A stretch of DNA of 64,000 nucleotides. Source: Aggregatilineales bacterium (GTDB lineage: Bacteria > Chloroflexota > Anaerolineae > Aggregatilineales > Phototrophicaceae). Positions 16,133 through 24,744 of the stretch are shown here, one piece after another. Numbering within the stretch: position 1 is the first letter of the stretch; each line of letters begins with the position of its first letter. A model generated the notes under the pieces. The model was given only the letters and a program-made list of their open reading frames with translations. It was not told the origin of the DNA and did not search any database. The position numbers were made by a program, and so were the translations under genes. Location: positions 81,832 to 145,831 of the forward strand of contig JAUQWZ010000023.1 of assembly GCA_030834905.1 (NCBI GenBank), in the 5' to 3' direction.

Positions 16133-17560
16133 TTACGACGAGTGCCCGGTCAGAGTGAACGTCCTCGGTCCGAAAGCAACGTTCAATTCCATGTCAACCT
16201 TCACCTGATGATCGGCGAAGTGGAAGGCTGAGGTCTGCACGAACGGCGTTTCATAGAAGCGCGTCGTCAGCGTGAACGTATCTTCTGCTGTCCACACGCC
16301 GCTGGCGGCGTAGCGCGAGTCGATGCCGGTGGGCAGCGTGGTCGTCCCCTCGTGCCAAACACCGTAACCGCCGATGACTGGCACCTCCCCGACCGGCGTT
16401 ATGGTTGTGACGCGGCAGCAGTTTTCCTCGAAATGTAGCCCAATCGACTCCACGCCCTGTTCATTGGCGTCAATCGTGTAGCTGCGTCCCGATATGCCAG
16501 CCGCCAGCGGCGACGCTGACGGACCCGACGGCGGCGGAAGCGTCAGGCTGGCGAGCTTTCGCTCCAGTTCAGCCTGTGCCTGCGGGGCTTCCGGCAGCAC
16601 ATCGGCTTTCATCGCCGGAAGCAGATGCTCCCAGACGATATTCAGCGGCACCTGCATGTCATCCAAGCCGCCGGTGATGGCAAGCACTGCGTCCTGCTGC
16701 GGCATCACGATGCAGTACTGACCGAACGCGCCATCGCCACGAAATGCCTCGTGGCGGCAGCGCCAGAACTGGTAGCCGTAACCCTGTTCCCAGTCACTTT
16801 CGGGGCTGCCGCCGTTGGATGTTTGCCGCGCGGACGCCTCCTCGATCCAGGCTTCGGACAGGATGCGCTTGCCCTGCCACAGCCCCTTATTGAGATAAAG
16901 CTGCCCGAATTTGGCGATATCCTCAGTCGTGATGTTCAGCCCGTAGCCGCCAGTGTGAATACCCTGCGGCGACACTTCCCAGGTGGCGTTTTCGATCCCC
17001 AGCGGCTCCAGCAGGCGAGGCTTCAGATAATCGAGCAGCATCGCGCCGGAGACTTTCTGCACAATCGCCGACAGCATGTAGGTCGCGCCGGTGTTATAGA
17101 GGAAATGCGTGCCCGGTTTGTGCGCTACGGGCAGTTCCAAAAACGCCCGCACCCAGTTGCCATCTTCGCGCTCGTGCATCGCCGACATAGTATCGTCGCC
17201 ATGTCCGGTGGACATCGCCAGTAGTTGACGCACGCGCAGGGCTGCCAGATTCTCGCTGACCTCGGCTGGCAGGTCGTCGGGAAAGAAACTGATCACGGGA
17301 TCGTTGATCGACAGGCGACCTTCTGCCACCAGCAAGCCAATGGCGCTGGAGGTGAAGCTTTTGCTCAATGAAAACAGCATGTGTCGATAGTCGGGACCGT
17401 AAGGCGACCACCAGCCTTCGGCAGCCACCGCCCCGTGCCGAAGCAGCATAAAGCTGTGGAGATCATGGACTTGTTTCTCGACGGCGTTGACAAAATTGAG
17501 TATGGAAGACGATGAGATGCCCTGTGCCTCAGGGGTGCTGCGCGGAAGTGGACTGTTCAT
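16133..17560 (-). CDS. Serine hydrolase, class C beta-lactamase-like
   Basis: A 475-residue member of the beta-lactamase/penicillin-binding-protein-like hydrolases (PF00144). The S-x-x-K active site is Ser64-Leu-Ser-Lys67 in HMLFSLSKSFTSSAIG. The Tyr motif is in THFLYNTGATYMLSAI, and GYGYQFWRC and DAVLAITGGLDDMQ lie near the third motif. No signal peptide is obvious. A C-terminal domain of about 120 residues (from ISGRSYTIDANEQG) is beta-rich. Members include esterases and D-aminopeptidases as well as beta-lactamases, so resistance should not be assumed. The ATG at 17560 with AAGGAG upstream is preferred over a longer frame to 17680. Confidence 0.87.
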   Translation of the reverse strand: MNSPLPRSTPEAQGISSSSILNFVNAVEKQVHDLHSFMLLRHGAVAAEGWWSPYGPDYRHMLFSLSKSFTSSAIGLLVAEGRLSINDPVISFFPDDLPAEVSENLAALRVRQLLAMSTGHGDDTMSAMHEREDGNWVRAFLELPVAHKPGTHFLYNTGATYMLSAIVQKVSGAMLLDYLKPRLLEPLGIENATWEVSPQGIHTGGYGLNITTEDIAKFGQLYLNKGLWQGKRILSEAWIEEASARQTSNGGSPESDWEQGYGYQFWRCRHEAFRGDGAFGQYCIVMPQQDAVLAITGGLDDMQVPLNIVWEHLLPAMKADVLPEAPQAQAELERKLASLTLPPPSGPSASPLAAGISGRSYTIDANEQGVESIGLHFEENCCRVTTITPVGEVPVIGGYGVWHEGTTTLPTGIDSRYAASGVWTAEDTFTLTTRFYETPFVQTSAFHFADHQVKVDMELNVAFGPRTFTLTGHSS

Positions 17561-17910
17561 GATCCAGCAAAACTCCTTGTTAGTGGATCGGCGCGACTGT
17601 AGGAAGATGGGCTGCGTGTGACGACGGCAGTTATCCCGGTGACCTGCTGGGGAAAGATAGATCGCGGTACAGGCTGGCATCCTGGCTGCGAGATGTTGTT
17701 TTATGCGCCTAAGAGTAACCTTATCCGGGCGCTGCTGCCAGTATTATTGCCTCGACGACAGTGGCAGGACCGGCAGCTTTCTCAGCCGCCGTTCCCGTAG
17801 TGGCAGAGATTACAAAGCGTATCACAACAAATCCAACTTCTGGTTGATGACAGCCACCGCTGGTTTAGACCTATCGTAAGGATAGTTCGTTACCAGTGAA
17901 AGAGTTGAAC
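17561..17910. other. Divergent intergenic region
   Basis: 350 bases between two divergent genes. Short open frames here lack coding character. I see no convincing promoter pair, operator, hairpin terminator or RNA gene, although promoters for both neighbours must lie here. Confidence 0.5.
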
Positions 17911-18447
17911 ATGACCAGAAATAACTTCATTGTCGGCGTGTTAGTCGTGCTGTTGGTCTGTGGCTTGACCGTCTCCGCCACCCAGGGGCTTTGGAAGCTG
18001 CTGACTGACTCTGCGCGAGTTCATAACCTGGCGCAGCGCATTGCCGCGTTTGACCTGCCGGAAGGCTATCAGGCGGACTATGCGGTTGAGATGCTGGGTT
18101 ACAGCATCGTTGCCTATAAGTCCGCCAATGAACACAACCATCTGGCTTTTCTGCAAGCGCCTCCAGGCGTTATCCCCGAAGGACAGATGATCGAAGGGTT
18201 CATCCCGAATGATCGGACAGCGGTGACGTGGCATGATGCAACCGTCGTCCATGCCGAACAGCGGACGATACGCGATCAGGCGGCGACCATAACAGTCAGT
18301 GATCGAACCAATTCCGAGGGGCAGCGCTATCGCAGCCTGAACATGGTTTTTGAAGGGCGGGAAGGGGCGGTGCTGCTGGTGATGAATCAGCCAGTGTCCA
18401 CCTGGGATGACGCCGCCGTCGAAGCCTTCATCACCTCTATTCGTTGA
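17911..18447 (+). CDS. Membrane-anchored hypothetical protein
   Basis: A 178-residue protein with one N-terminal membrane span (FIVGVLVVLLVCGLTVSA) that may be a signal anchor. A small soluble domain then begins RIAAFDLPEGYQADYAVEML and ends with a helix WDDAAVEAFITSIR. I do not recognise a named domain. The pattern of a hydrophobic anchor followed by FDLPEGY is one I associate with uncharacterised Chloroflexota proteins. ATG 17911 is preferred to GTG 17896 because AAAGAG is well placed for it. Confidence 0.75.
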   Translation: MTRNNFIVGVLVVLLVCGLTVSATQGLWKLLTDSARVHNLAQRIAAFDLPEGYQADYAVEMLGYSIVAYKSANEHNHLAFLQAPPGVIPEGQMIEGFIPNDRTAVTWHDATVVHAEQRTIRDQAATITVSDRTNSEGQRYRSLNMVFEGREGAVLLVMNQPVSTWDDAAVEAFITSIR

Positions 18448-18561
18448 GGTGAGATGGCGTTGGTGCTGGTCCCCTCACCCTGCTCAACTGCGTTGAGCCG
18501 TCCCTGGCGAACTCCGTTCGCACGCCCTCGCAAGCGGAGAGGGACAAACTCGACTCTGGCT

Positions 18562-18592
18562 CCCCCTCTCCCCACTTGTGTGGGAGAGGGGG
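18562..18592. repeat. CCCCCTCTCCC hairpin repeat
   Basis: Two 11-base arms, CCCCCTCTCCC and GGGAGAGGGGG, flank a 9-base loop inside a CCCCTCACCC-rich stretch. The same family occurs at 46291-46313. It lies between the convergent hypothetical protein gene and the GH15 gene. Confidence 0.6.
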
Positions 18593-18647
18593 CAGGGGGT
18601 GAGGGGTGTCACGCGAACCAGATCTAGCACTAATGGTGAGATAGTCG

Positions 18648-18677
18648 GCGGAAGGGGATGAATTCATCCCCTTCCGC
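18648..18677. terminator. 30-bp perfect palindrome at the end of the GH15 operon
   Basis: A perfect palindrome with half-site GCGGAAGGGGATGAA sits 8 bases beyond the GH15 stop on its downstream side. As RNA it would form a strong stem, so it may end or stabilise the operon transcript. There is no T run, so termination is not certain. It also resembles a dispersed intergenic palindrome. Confidence 0.5.
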
Positions 18678-18684
18678 TTCATGA

Positions 18685-19839
18685 TTATGAATTGTCTTTG
18701 CCGCGCAGGGCATGCTGGACAATCAGGTATTCGGCGTGGCTCCACAGCAGCGGTCGGGCGATTTCACCGCGCTGTTTGACCCAACCGTCGTAGTAGCTCG
18801 GATCGAGCATCGCGTCACGCACCTGTTCCGGCAGATTGCCCTCGGCGTCGGCGTGGGCTTCTGCCCAGCCTGTCAGCTTGCGAGCGGCGGCGAAATCGCC
18901 GATCTGTGTCTTGTACCACGCCAGCCACACCCCCAGCAGCACCCATGCGCCGCCGCCATAGTAAGTGTCTTCGATATGGCGGTGCACGCCGTGTCCCTCT
19001 GCCAGCAGGTCGCGCTCGATCCGGGCGACGGTGCGCAGCATCAGCGGGTCATCGGGAGCGAGCAGTCCGTCATCGGGCAGGGCGGCAAGCAGCAGATTGG
19101 CATCGACCATATCCAGCCCAACCGACTTGGCGAGTTCGCCGTTTGGCGTTAGCCCGTGTGCGAAGATAAACGCCCGAATGTCGTCGCGGGTTGCCTGTGT
19201 ATCCAGCGCTGGGACTAACCGCTGCGCCGCGCCCAGCCCGGCGTAGATCGCCGCCAGCGTGCTGATGTGGATGCTGTCACTGCGTTCTTCCCAGCAGTCA
19301 TTGCAGGCGCTGCGCCAGACTGCCGTCAGATAGCGGACGGCGAGATCAACCGCGCTCTCCCAGAACATGGGCAGCGGGCTGATGCGGCAGACTTCCACAT
19401 ACTTCGCCAGCGACCAGATCCATAAGCCCGGTCCGTCCAGTTGAAACTCGGGCCAATCCGCCGGACCCGCCGCGCCTTCGTCACGGTAGCGGGCATTGAG
19501 CGTATCCGCCAGCACCAGCGGTTGACCGAGGGCAGCGTGGCTGATCGTGCGCTCCAGCGCTTTGGCGCGGTCATTGATGATCCGCGCGCACCACTGGTGA
19601 AATTTGGTCGCGCTGTCCCACTGCCCCGCCATGCCAACGCGATGCGGCAGCATGTTATGAATCCCGTCCAGCGTCAAAGCATAGGCGATGAACGCGCCGT
19701 CGCGAAACCATGAAAAGTGGTAATCGGGCATGTTTGGGCAGGCGAGATAACCGCCGCCGGGCTGCTGGTTATCCATGATGACCTGCTGACTGTGGAGATG
19801 CAGTTTGCTAAGGGTATAGGGATGTGATTTAGTTGCCAT
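18685..19839 (-). CDS. GH15-family glucoamylase/glucodextranase-like enzyme
   Basis: A 384-residue (alpha/alpha)6-barrel protein that fits the GH15 catalytic domain, which releases glucose from the non-reducing ends of alpha-glucans. Visible are PDYHFSWFRDGAFIAYAL at the start, WPEFQLDGPGLWIWSLAKYV in the middle, WEERSDSIHISTLAA around the general acid Glu, and RPLLWSHAEYLIVQHAL near the end. No signal peptide is present, so it works inside the cell on imported oligosaccharides. The extra N-terminal domain of many GH15 enzymes is missing. The start at 19839 is picked because GGAG lies 7 bases upstream; it overlaps the end of the GH66 gene by 11 bases. The GH66 partner points to alpha-1,6-linked substrates. 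Confidence 0.87.
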   Translation of the reverse strand: MATKSHPYTLSKLHLHSQQVIMDNQQPGGGYLACPNMPDYHFSWFRDGAFIAYALTLDGIHNMLPHRVGMAGQWDSATKFHQWCARIINDRAKALERTISHAALGQPLVLADTLNARYRDEGAAGPADWPEFQLDGPGLWIWSLAKYVEVCRISPLPMFWESAVDLAVRYLTAVWRSACNDCWEERSDSIHISTLAAIYAGLGAAQRLVPALDTQATRDDIRAFIFAHGLTPNGELAKSVGLDMVDANLLLAALPDDGLLAPDDPLMLRTVARIERDLLAEGHGVHRHIEDTYYGGGAWVLLGVWLAWYKTQIGDFAAARKLTGWAEAHADAEGNLPEQVRDAMLDPSYYDGWVKQRGEIARPLLWSHAEYLIVQHALRGKDNS

Positions 19840-21532
19840 CGGCATACTCCACAACGATCATGATCCAGTAATTCAGGTTCGGCAGGGTAAACCGCAGCCC
19901 GCCATCTTCGACCGTAAACGGAAGCAGGCTGGCATTCATGCTTGCTTCGGCGTCGGGCGAGGCAGTCCATACCCGCGCCACCGGACGCGACACGGCAATA
20001 TTTACGCTGAGATCGGTGACCAACGACGGCGTATCAGTGGTTGGCTCGTTCCAGTTCGTCTGGCTAACGCCCATGAAGTTGATCAGGCTGAAGGTATCGA
20101 AGCCTTCGCCGGAACGCACAATCGGTACGACCCGGTTGCGGGCGGTAATGCCGCGCGTGCGAATCTCCCCCAGATCAACCGCCCGGTGCAGCGCTTCGCT
20201 TCCGGCAGTGGTGGTGGTCGAAAGCACGTTTTCATAGCGCACCTGGAAATCATAGTAGCGCCGGAAAATGGGCTGCTGTTCGGGCGTGAGGCTGCCAAAA
20301 TTCGGGAAATAGGGGTCTGCCAGCATACTTTCGGGTTCGCCAGTTTCAAGGTGGGTGCCGCCGCTGGCGAGGATCACCGAGTTGGCAAGCCGCCAGTTGA
20401 TGGTCTGCGCGGGCGGAATATAGGCGGGGATGATCACCGGCTTGCCGCCGCCCAGGGCTTCCGCGTTGGTGATAATCCGGTTCAGATCAAGATAGCTGTT
20501 GTTGGGCGACCAGACCTCAATGTAGGCGGCGTCCTGTTCGGACGGCGCGGCGGTATCAATGGGCCAGTTGCCGACGCAGTTGAACAGCACCACGCCGCCG
20601 TCTCCCCGATACTGCCGCGCCACTTCCGCCGTCTGGTTAATGAACTGCGGCATCACTTCCGCCAGATCAACGTATGTGCCGCTGTTGTCATAGCCGTTTT
20701 TGGGCGCTCCGTACTGGTCAATGTGGATGCCGTCAAAGACCGTGTTTTCCAGCACGTCGGCAAACTCGCCCAGCAGGTGTTGATTCCAGGGCGAGCCGGG
20801 GGCGGGATTCATAATGGTAATGAAGCTGCTTTCGCCAAAATCGTAGACTTCGCCGCGAGCATCGAACAAGCCCCATTCGGGCTGCTGGCGGTAGAAAGTC
20901 GTCGAAGCGCCGTAGATGGCGGTGTAGGGCATGGCGGCGATGCTGTGTTCATGCAGCGCGTCGATCAGGCGGCGGATCGTCGTCATCGACTGCGGGCGTC
21001 CCAAGCCGTCGTTAAAGCGATCCGTCTCCGGCAGCAGATCTTCCCAGCGGTACTGCCAGTCATAGAACTGCACGCCGTTAATGTGATGCTGAAGCATCCA
21101 TTCAATCGTCGGGGTATCGGTGAGCCGCGCCGCGCTGAAATCGCTCAGGAAGCCGTAACGCGGCGCGTCAATCCAGCGGGTGAGCACGTCGAACGCCGAC
21201 GTCTGGCTGGCGATCAGGTGGTCACCGTCGTAAAGGTCGATACTCAAGCCATAGCCGCGCGGCGCTTCCGGCGGGGGCGTCCAGGTGAACACGGCTTCGC
21301 CATTGGTGACGGCGGCGCTGAGGGTCGCTTGCTCGGTCGTCAGATACAGGATGCGTGCTTCGATGCGCGTCCCGGCGCTGGCGCGAACGATGATCTGCAC
21401 ATTTTCGCCGGGACGATAAAATCCTTGGTCGGGTAAAATAGTCATCTGCGGTAAATCTGTGGCGAACACAGCACCCCCTTGTGTCAGGCTGAGCAAAAAG
21501 AGCAGGATCAACCCGCCGACGAAGCGGCTCAT
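19829..21532 (-). CDS. GH66-family dextranase-like secreted enzyme
   Basis: A 567-residue protein with a signal peptide (MSRFVGGLILLFLLSLTQGG) and the GH66 fold, which covers endo-dextranases and cycloisomaltooligosaccharide glucanotransferases. An N-terminal beta-sandwich is followed by the barrel from NGVQFYDWQYRWEDLLPET. The likely nucleophile is Asp272 in FDGIHIDQYG and the acid/base Glu339 in AYIEVWSPN, with family-like spacing. The C-terminal beta-domain is complete. No insertion typical of the glucanotransferases is obvious, so dextranase is the simpler call. It overlaps the upstream permease gene by 4 bases (ATGA). Confidence 0.87.
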   Translation of the reverse strand: MSRFVGGLILLFLLSLTQGGAVFATDLPQMTILPDQGFYRPGENVQIIVRASAGTRIEARILYLTTEQATLSAAVTNGEAVFTWTPPPEAPRGYGLSIDLYDGDHLIASQTSAFDVLTRWIDAPRYGFLSDFSAARLTDTPTIEWMLQHHINGVQFYDWQYRWEDLLPETDRFNDGLGRPQSMTTIRRLIDALHEHSIAAMPYTAIYGASTTFYRQQPEWGLFDARGEVYDFGESSFITIMNPAPGSPWNQHLLGEFADVLENTVFDGIHIDQYGAPKNGYDNSGTYVDLAEVMPQFINQTAEVARQYRGDGGVVLFNCVGNWPIDTAAPSEQDAAYIEVWSPNNSYLDLNRIITNAEALGGGKPVIIPAYIPPAQTINWRLANSVILASGGTHLETGEPESMLADPYFPNFGSLTPEQQPIFRRYYDFQVRYENVLSTTTTAGSEALHRAVDLGEIRTRGITARNRVVPIVRSGEGFDTFSLINFMGVSQTNWNEPTTDTPSLVTDLSVNIAVSRPVARVWTASPDAEASMNASLLPFTVEDGGLRFTLPNLNYWIMIVVEYADGN

Positions 21533-22374
21533 CCGCGCACGCTCCCGGTGGTAATCCCCTGAATGAAATAGCGCTGGAAGAACACGAACAGCAGAATGGT
21601 CGGGATGACCGCCGTCAGCGACCCGGCAAAGACCAAGCCCCAGTTTGAGCTGTGCTGTCCCCGGAAATTGGCGATGGCAATTGGCAGGGTGCGCAGGCTT
21701 TCGTCGGTCAGGAAGTTGAGCGCCAGCAGGTATTCATCCCACGCGCCCAGAAAGCTGAACACGGCGACAGTACTGATCGCCGGGGCTGCCAGCGGCAGCA
21801 TGATGCGCCAGAAGATCGTGAACGGGTTCGCGCCGTCGATGATGGCGGACTCTTCCAGCTCGCGCGGCAGATTTTCAAAGAAGCCGCGCAGCAAAAACGT
21901 GTTGAACGCCAGCGGACCGGCGCTGTAGACCAGCACCAGCCCCGGCAGACTGTTGAGCAGCCCGAGATTCTTCGCCAGGATGAACTGCGGGATGAGCAGC
22001 ACCACGCCGGGGATCATAATCATGACCATCAACACGGCGAAGATGAGCTTCTTGGCGCGAAACTCAAAGCGGGCGAAACCGTATGCCGTGGTCGCCGCCA
22101 GCGTTGTGACCATGACCGTGGTAGCGATGGCGACAAGGGCGCTGTTGAGCATTGCCCGCCCGAAGTTGCGGCTGGCGAATGCCTGCTCGAAATTTTCAAA
22201 CGTGATACTTTCTGGAAGCAGACGCGGCGGGAAGGGCTGCACAAACGCCACCCCTTGCAGGGCGGTGGATGCCATATACAGCAGCGGCGCAACGGCGATA
22301 AACGCCCCGGCGCACAGGACGAGAAAAATGGCAATATTGACGCCCCGGTTCTGGCTGCCTGAGGTTGCGATCAT
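21529..22374 (-). CDS. Carbohydrate ABC transporter permease (MalG type)
   Basis: A 281-residue inner-membrane subunit of a CUT1-family sugar importer with six spans. The EAA loop reads ELEESAIIDGANPFTIFWRIMLPLAAP, where the helical-domain contact for the ATPase lies, and the C-terminus YFIQGITTGSVRG is typical of MalG-like subunits. A ribosome site GGAG precedes the ATG. It is 2 bases downstream of the partner permease. No ATPase gene is in the operon, so a shared MsmK/UgpC-like ATPase encoded elsewhere is implied. Confidence 0.93.
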   Translation of the reverse strand: MIATSGSQNRGVNIAIFLVLCAGAFIAVAPLLYMASTALQGVAFVQPFPPRLLPESITFENFEQAFASRNFGRAMLNSALVAIATTVMVTTLAATTAYGFARFEFRAKKLIFAVLMVMIMIPGVVLLIPQFILAKNLGLLNSLPGLVLVYSAGPLAFNTFLLRGFFENLPRELEESAIIDGANPFTIFWRIMLPLAAPAISTVAVFSFLGAWDEYLLALNFLTDESLRTLPIAIANFRGQHSSNWGLVFAGSLTAVIPTILLFVFFQRYFIQGITTGSVRG

Positions 22375-22376
22375 GA

Positions 22377-23342
22377 TCAGTACTCCAGGTTCTGGTCGCC
22401 GCGACCGAATAAGCGTGCCTGCGCCAGGCTTACCAGCACAATCACGACTGCGAGTATGTAGCTGAGCGCCGCCCCGTAGCCGAAGTGCAAATCGCCAAAG
22501 GCTTCATCGAACATGTGCGTCAGCGCGACTTCGGTGCGGTGCAGCGGCCCGCCGCCAGTAATGAGCAGGACGGAGATGAACACCTGAAACCCGCCGATCA
22601 TCAGCGCGATGAGGACGAAGAAAATCGTGCGGCGAATCAGCGGGATGGTCATGTAGCGGATGCGCTGCCATTCGGTCGCGCCGTCAATCGCTGCTGCTTC
22701 GTAGAGTTCGGTTGGGATGCCTTGCAGCGCGGCGAGAAAGATCACCATCGCCCAGCCCATTCCCTTCCAGATTCCTAAGCTGTAGATGGCGATCCAGGCG
22801 GTATTGCTGTTCGCCAGCCACGACACCGGTTCGGCGATGACGCCCAGCTTGACGAGGACGTAGTTGATCAAGCCGCCGTCGCCGGGGCTAAACAGATAAA
22901 TAAACAGAAAGCTGACCACAACCCAGGACGTGACCACCGGCAAATAATAGATAGTTCTGAATAAACGTTTGGCAATCGTGACGCGGTTGACCAGCAGCGC
23001 CAGAGTTAGTCCAATAATCATCTGCCCGGCAACCGTGACGATGGCGTAGACGGCGGTGTTGCTCATCGCCATCCAGAAGGTACGGTCAGCAAACACGGCT
23101 TGATAATTCGCCAGTCCGACAAAGGTGCTGGTTTGACCGGGGATGATTCGCCAGTCGAAAAAGCTGATATAGAGCTGATACACCAGCGGATAAACCGACC
23201 ACAGCAGGTAGAGCGCCAGCCCGGGGATGATGAACAGGTACGGGACGTAGGGGCGGTAGTACGGTTTGGCTCGGTCTGCTGTCCGTTGCTGCGGCGCGCT
23301 GCTGGTGGCGGCGCGCGGCTGCTGTATGGAATTGCTGATCAT
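22377..23342 (-). CDS. Carbohydrate ABC transporter permease (MalF type)
   Basis: A 321-residue partner permease. An N-terminal cytoplasmic tail of about 30 residues leads to PYLFIIPGLALYLLWSVYPL, then five more spans. The EAA loop reads PTELYEAAAIDGATEWQRIRYMTIPLIRRT. GAGGAGA lies upstream of the ATG. With the MalG-type subunit it forms the membrane channel for oligosaccharides captured by the adjacent binding protein, probably isomalto-oligosaccharides given GH66 and GH15. Confidence 0.93.
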   Translation of the reverse strand: MISNSIQQPRAATSSAPQQRTADRAKPYYRPYVPYLFIIPGLALYLLWSVYPLVYQLYISFFDWRIIPGQTSTFVGLANYQAVFADRTFWMAMSNTAVYAIVTVAGQMIIGLTLALLVNRVTIAKRLFRTIYYLPVVTSWVVVSFLFIYLFSPGDGGLINYVLVKLGVIAEPVSWLANSNTAWIAIYSLGIWKGMGWAMVIFLAALQGIPTELYEAAAIDGATEWQRIRYMTIPLIRRTIFFVLIALMIGGFQVFISVLLITGGGPLHRTEVALTHMFDEAFGDLHFGYGAALSYILAVVIVLVSLAQARLFGRGDQNLEY

Positions 23343-23369
23343 GGCAGAGTTCTCCTCTGGCGAACAGAA

Positions 23370-23409
23370 CAGGGTGGTCTACACAGGCAAGCCCACATAA
23401 ACCACCCTG
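23370..23409 (-). other. Intercistronic stem-loop
   Basis: CAGGGTGGT (23370-23378) pairs with ACCACCCTG (23401-23409) across a 22-base loop, between the binding-protein gene and the first permease gene. Such hairpins in sugar transporter operons often keep the binding-protein mRNA more abundant than the permease part. That role is inferred. Confidence 0.55.
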
Positions 23410-23418
23410 AGCTACAGC

Positions 23419-24636
23419 CTAATCGCCCGCGAGCAGGGCGTCAATCTCTTCGGCTGCCAGATCCATCGCTTCCTGAGCCGACATTTCGCCGCGCAGGACA
23501 AGCTGCGCCGCATCTGCCAGCACCGTTTCGATATCGTTGTACGCCGGATGCGGCGTGCGAGCGCCCGCCGTCTGAAGCTGTTCGAGGAAAGTGCCGTAGT
23601 ACGGATGCTCGGTGAAGTATTCGTCGTCGATGAGCGAGCTGAGCACCGTCAACTGACCGACCTTCGACATTTCCAGTTGGTAGGTTTCGCTCTGGGTAAA
23701 GCGCAGGAATTCCATCGCTTCTTCGGGATGTTCCGAGCCAGCCATGAGGACGATGTTCTCGCCGCCGACCACTGAAACGGGTCCGCCTTCGCCCGCAGGC
23801 ATCAGCGCCGCCGCCACTTCAAAGTCGGGATACTGCTCTTCCTGCGTCGGATAGAACCAGGGACCTTCGAGCATGGTGACAATCGTGCCGCCGAAGAAGC
23901 CGCCCCATGCGTCGAGTCCGCTGCCGATAAAGCCATCAGAGAAGCAGCCGTCCTGCACCCGGTCGGCAATATACTGAACCGCCGCCACTGTTTCTTCGCT
24001 GTTGACGTAGCCGGTTGCCGTCGTCATGGCTTCGTCGGTGACATCGCCGCCAAAGCTCCAGATCCAGGGCAGCAGCGCCCAGCCATAGGTGCCGCCGTCG
24101 CTGAACAGGGTGGTGCCTTCGGGCAGCGTTTCGCACAGCGCCGTGAAATCGTCAATCGTTACCGGCGCGGTGTCCAGCAGCGCCGGATTATAGACCAGAA
24201 TGCGGGTGTTGGTATCCAGCGGCAGCCCGTAGTATTCGCCTTCATAGATGTTCGTCGAAAGCGGTCCGGGGAACACGTTCGCCGCCAATTCGTCAAAGTC
24301 GGGCAGTTCCTGGCTCAGGTTCGTCAGAATGCCCTGAGCCGCAAATTCCGGCGACCAGATGATGTCCAGGCGGACAAGATCGGGACCTTCGCCGCCCGCC
24401 GCCGAAGTCAGCAGCGCCTGACGGAAGCCGTCATAGGGGTAGGGAACCGATTCAACGTGAATGTTCGGGTGTTCTTCCTCAAACAATGGGATGAGCACTT
24501 CGGTCAGCGCCGCATTCTCGGACGATGTTTCGTTATAGGTGTGCCAGAACGTGATCGTGACGGGTTCCTGGGCAAAGGTAGTTGGAACGATGATGAGCAG
24601 CGCGAGCAGGGCGGTGAGAACAATTCTGGATTTCAT
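23419..24636 (-). CDS. Extracellular sugar-binding protein of ABC transporter
   Basis: A 405-residue family 1 solute-binding protein. The N-terminus MKSRIVLTALLALLIIVPTT is a signal peptide. PVTITFWHTYNETSSENAAL starts the mature fold, followed by YYGLPLDTNTRILVYNPALL and GGENIVLMAGSEHPEEAMEF, all typical of MalE-like proteins. No lipobox cysteine is clear. GAGGAGAT precedes the ATG. It is the first gene of the transporter-GH66-GH15 operon, 82 bases downstream of a perfect LacI-type operator. Confidence 0.92.
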   Translation of the reverse strand: MKSRIVLTALLALLIIVPTTFAQEPVTITFWHTYNETSSENAALTEVLIPLFEEEHPNIHVESVPYPYDGFRQALLTSAAGGEGPDLVRLDIIWSPEFAAQGILTNLSQELPDFDELAANVFPGPLSTNIYEGEYYGLPLDTNTRILVYNPALLDTAPVTIDDFTALCETLPEGTTLFSDGGTYGWALLPWIWSFGGDVTDEAMTTATGYVNSEETVAAVQYIADRVQDGCFSDGFIGSGLDAWGGFFGGTIVTMLEGPWFYPTQEEQYPDFEVAAALMPAGEGGPVSVVGGENIVLMAGSEHPEEAMEFLRFTQSETYQLEMSKVGQLTVLSSLIDDEYFTEHPYYGTFLEQLQTAGARTPHPAYNDIETVLADAAQLVLRGEMSAQEAMDLAAEEIDALLAGD

Positions 24637-24717
24637 GCTTATCTCCTCAATAAACGACTAGCTTCTATACATGAGATGCGAGCGAAGTGCGGTGTGTAAG
24701 TTCAGTCAGTCCCTCCT

Positions 24718-24731
24718 TTGAACCGGTTCAA
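24718..24731. promoter_or_regulatory. LacI-family operator 1
   Basis: TTGAACCGGTTCAA is a perfect 14-base palindrome with the central CG usual for LacI-family sites. It lies between the regulator stop and the binding-protein start, and is identical to the site at 25787-25800. It should control the transporter-GH66-GH15 operon. Confidence 0.85.
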
Positions 24732-24744
24732 GTCTGGTCGAAAT

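Noticed and set aside
16133..17560. Antibiotic-resistance beta-lactamase
   Set aside because: The S-x-x-K fold family is broad, there is no clear signal peptide and the protein has an extra C-terminal domain, so a resistance role is not supported.
20186..21436. 416-codon plus-strand frame inside GH66
   Set aside because: Antisense shadow of the GH66 gene, whose catalytic residues and signal peptide are intact.
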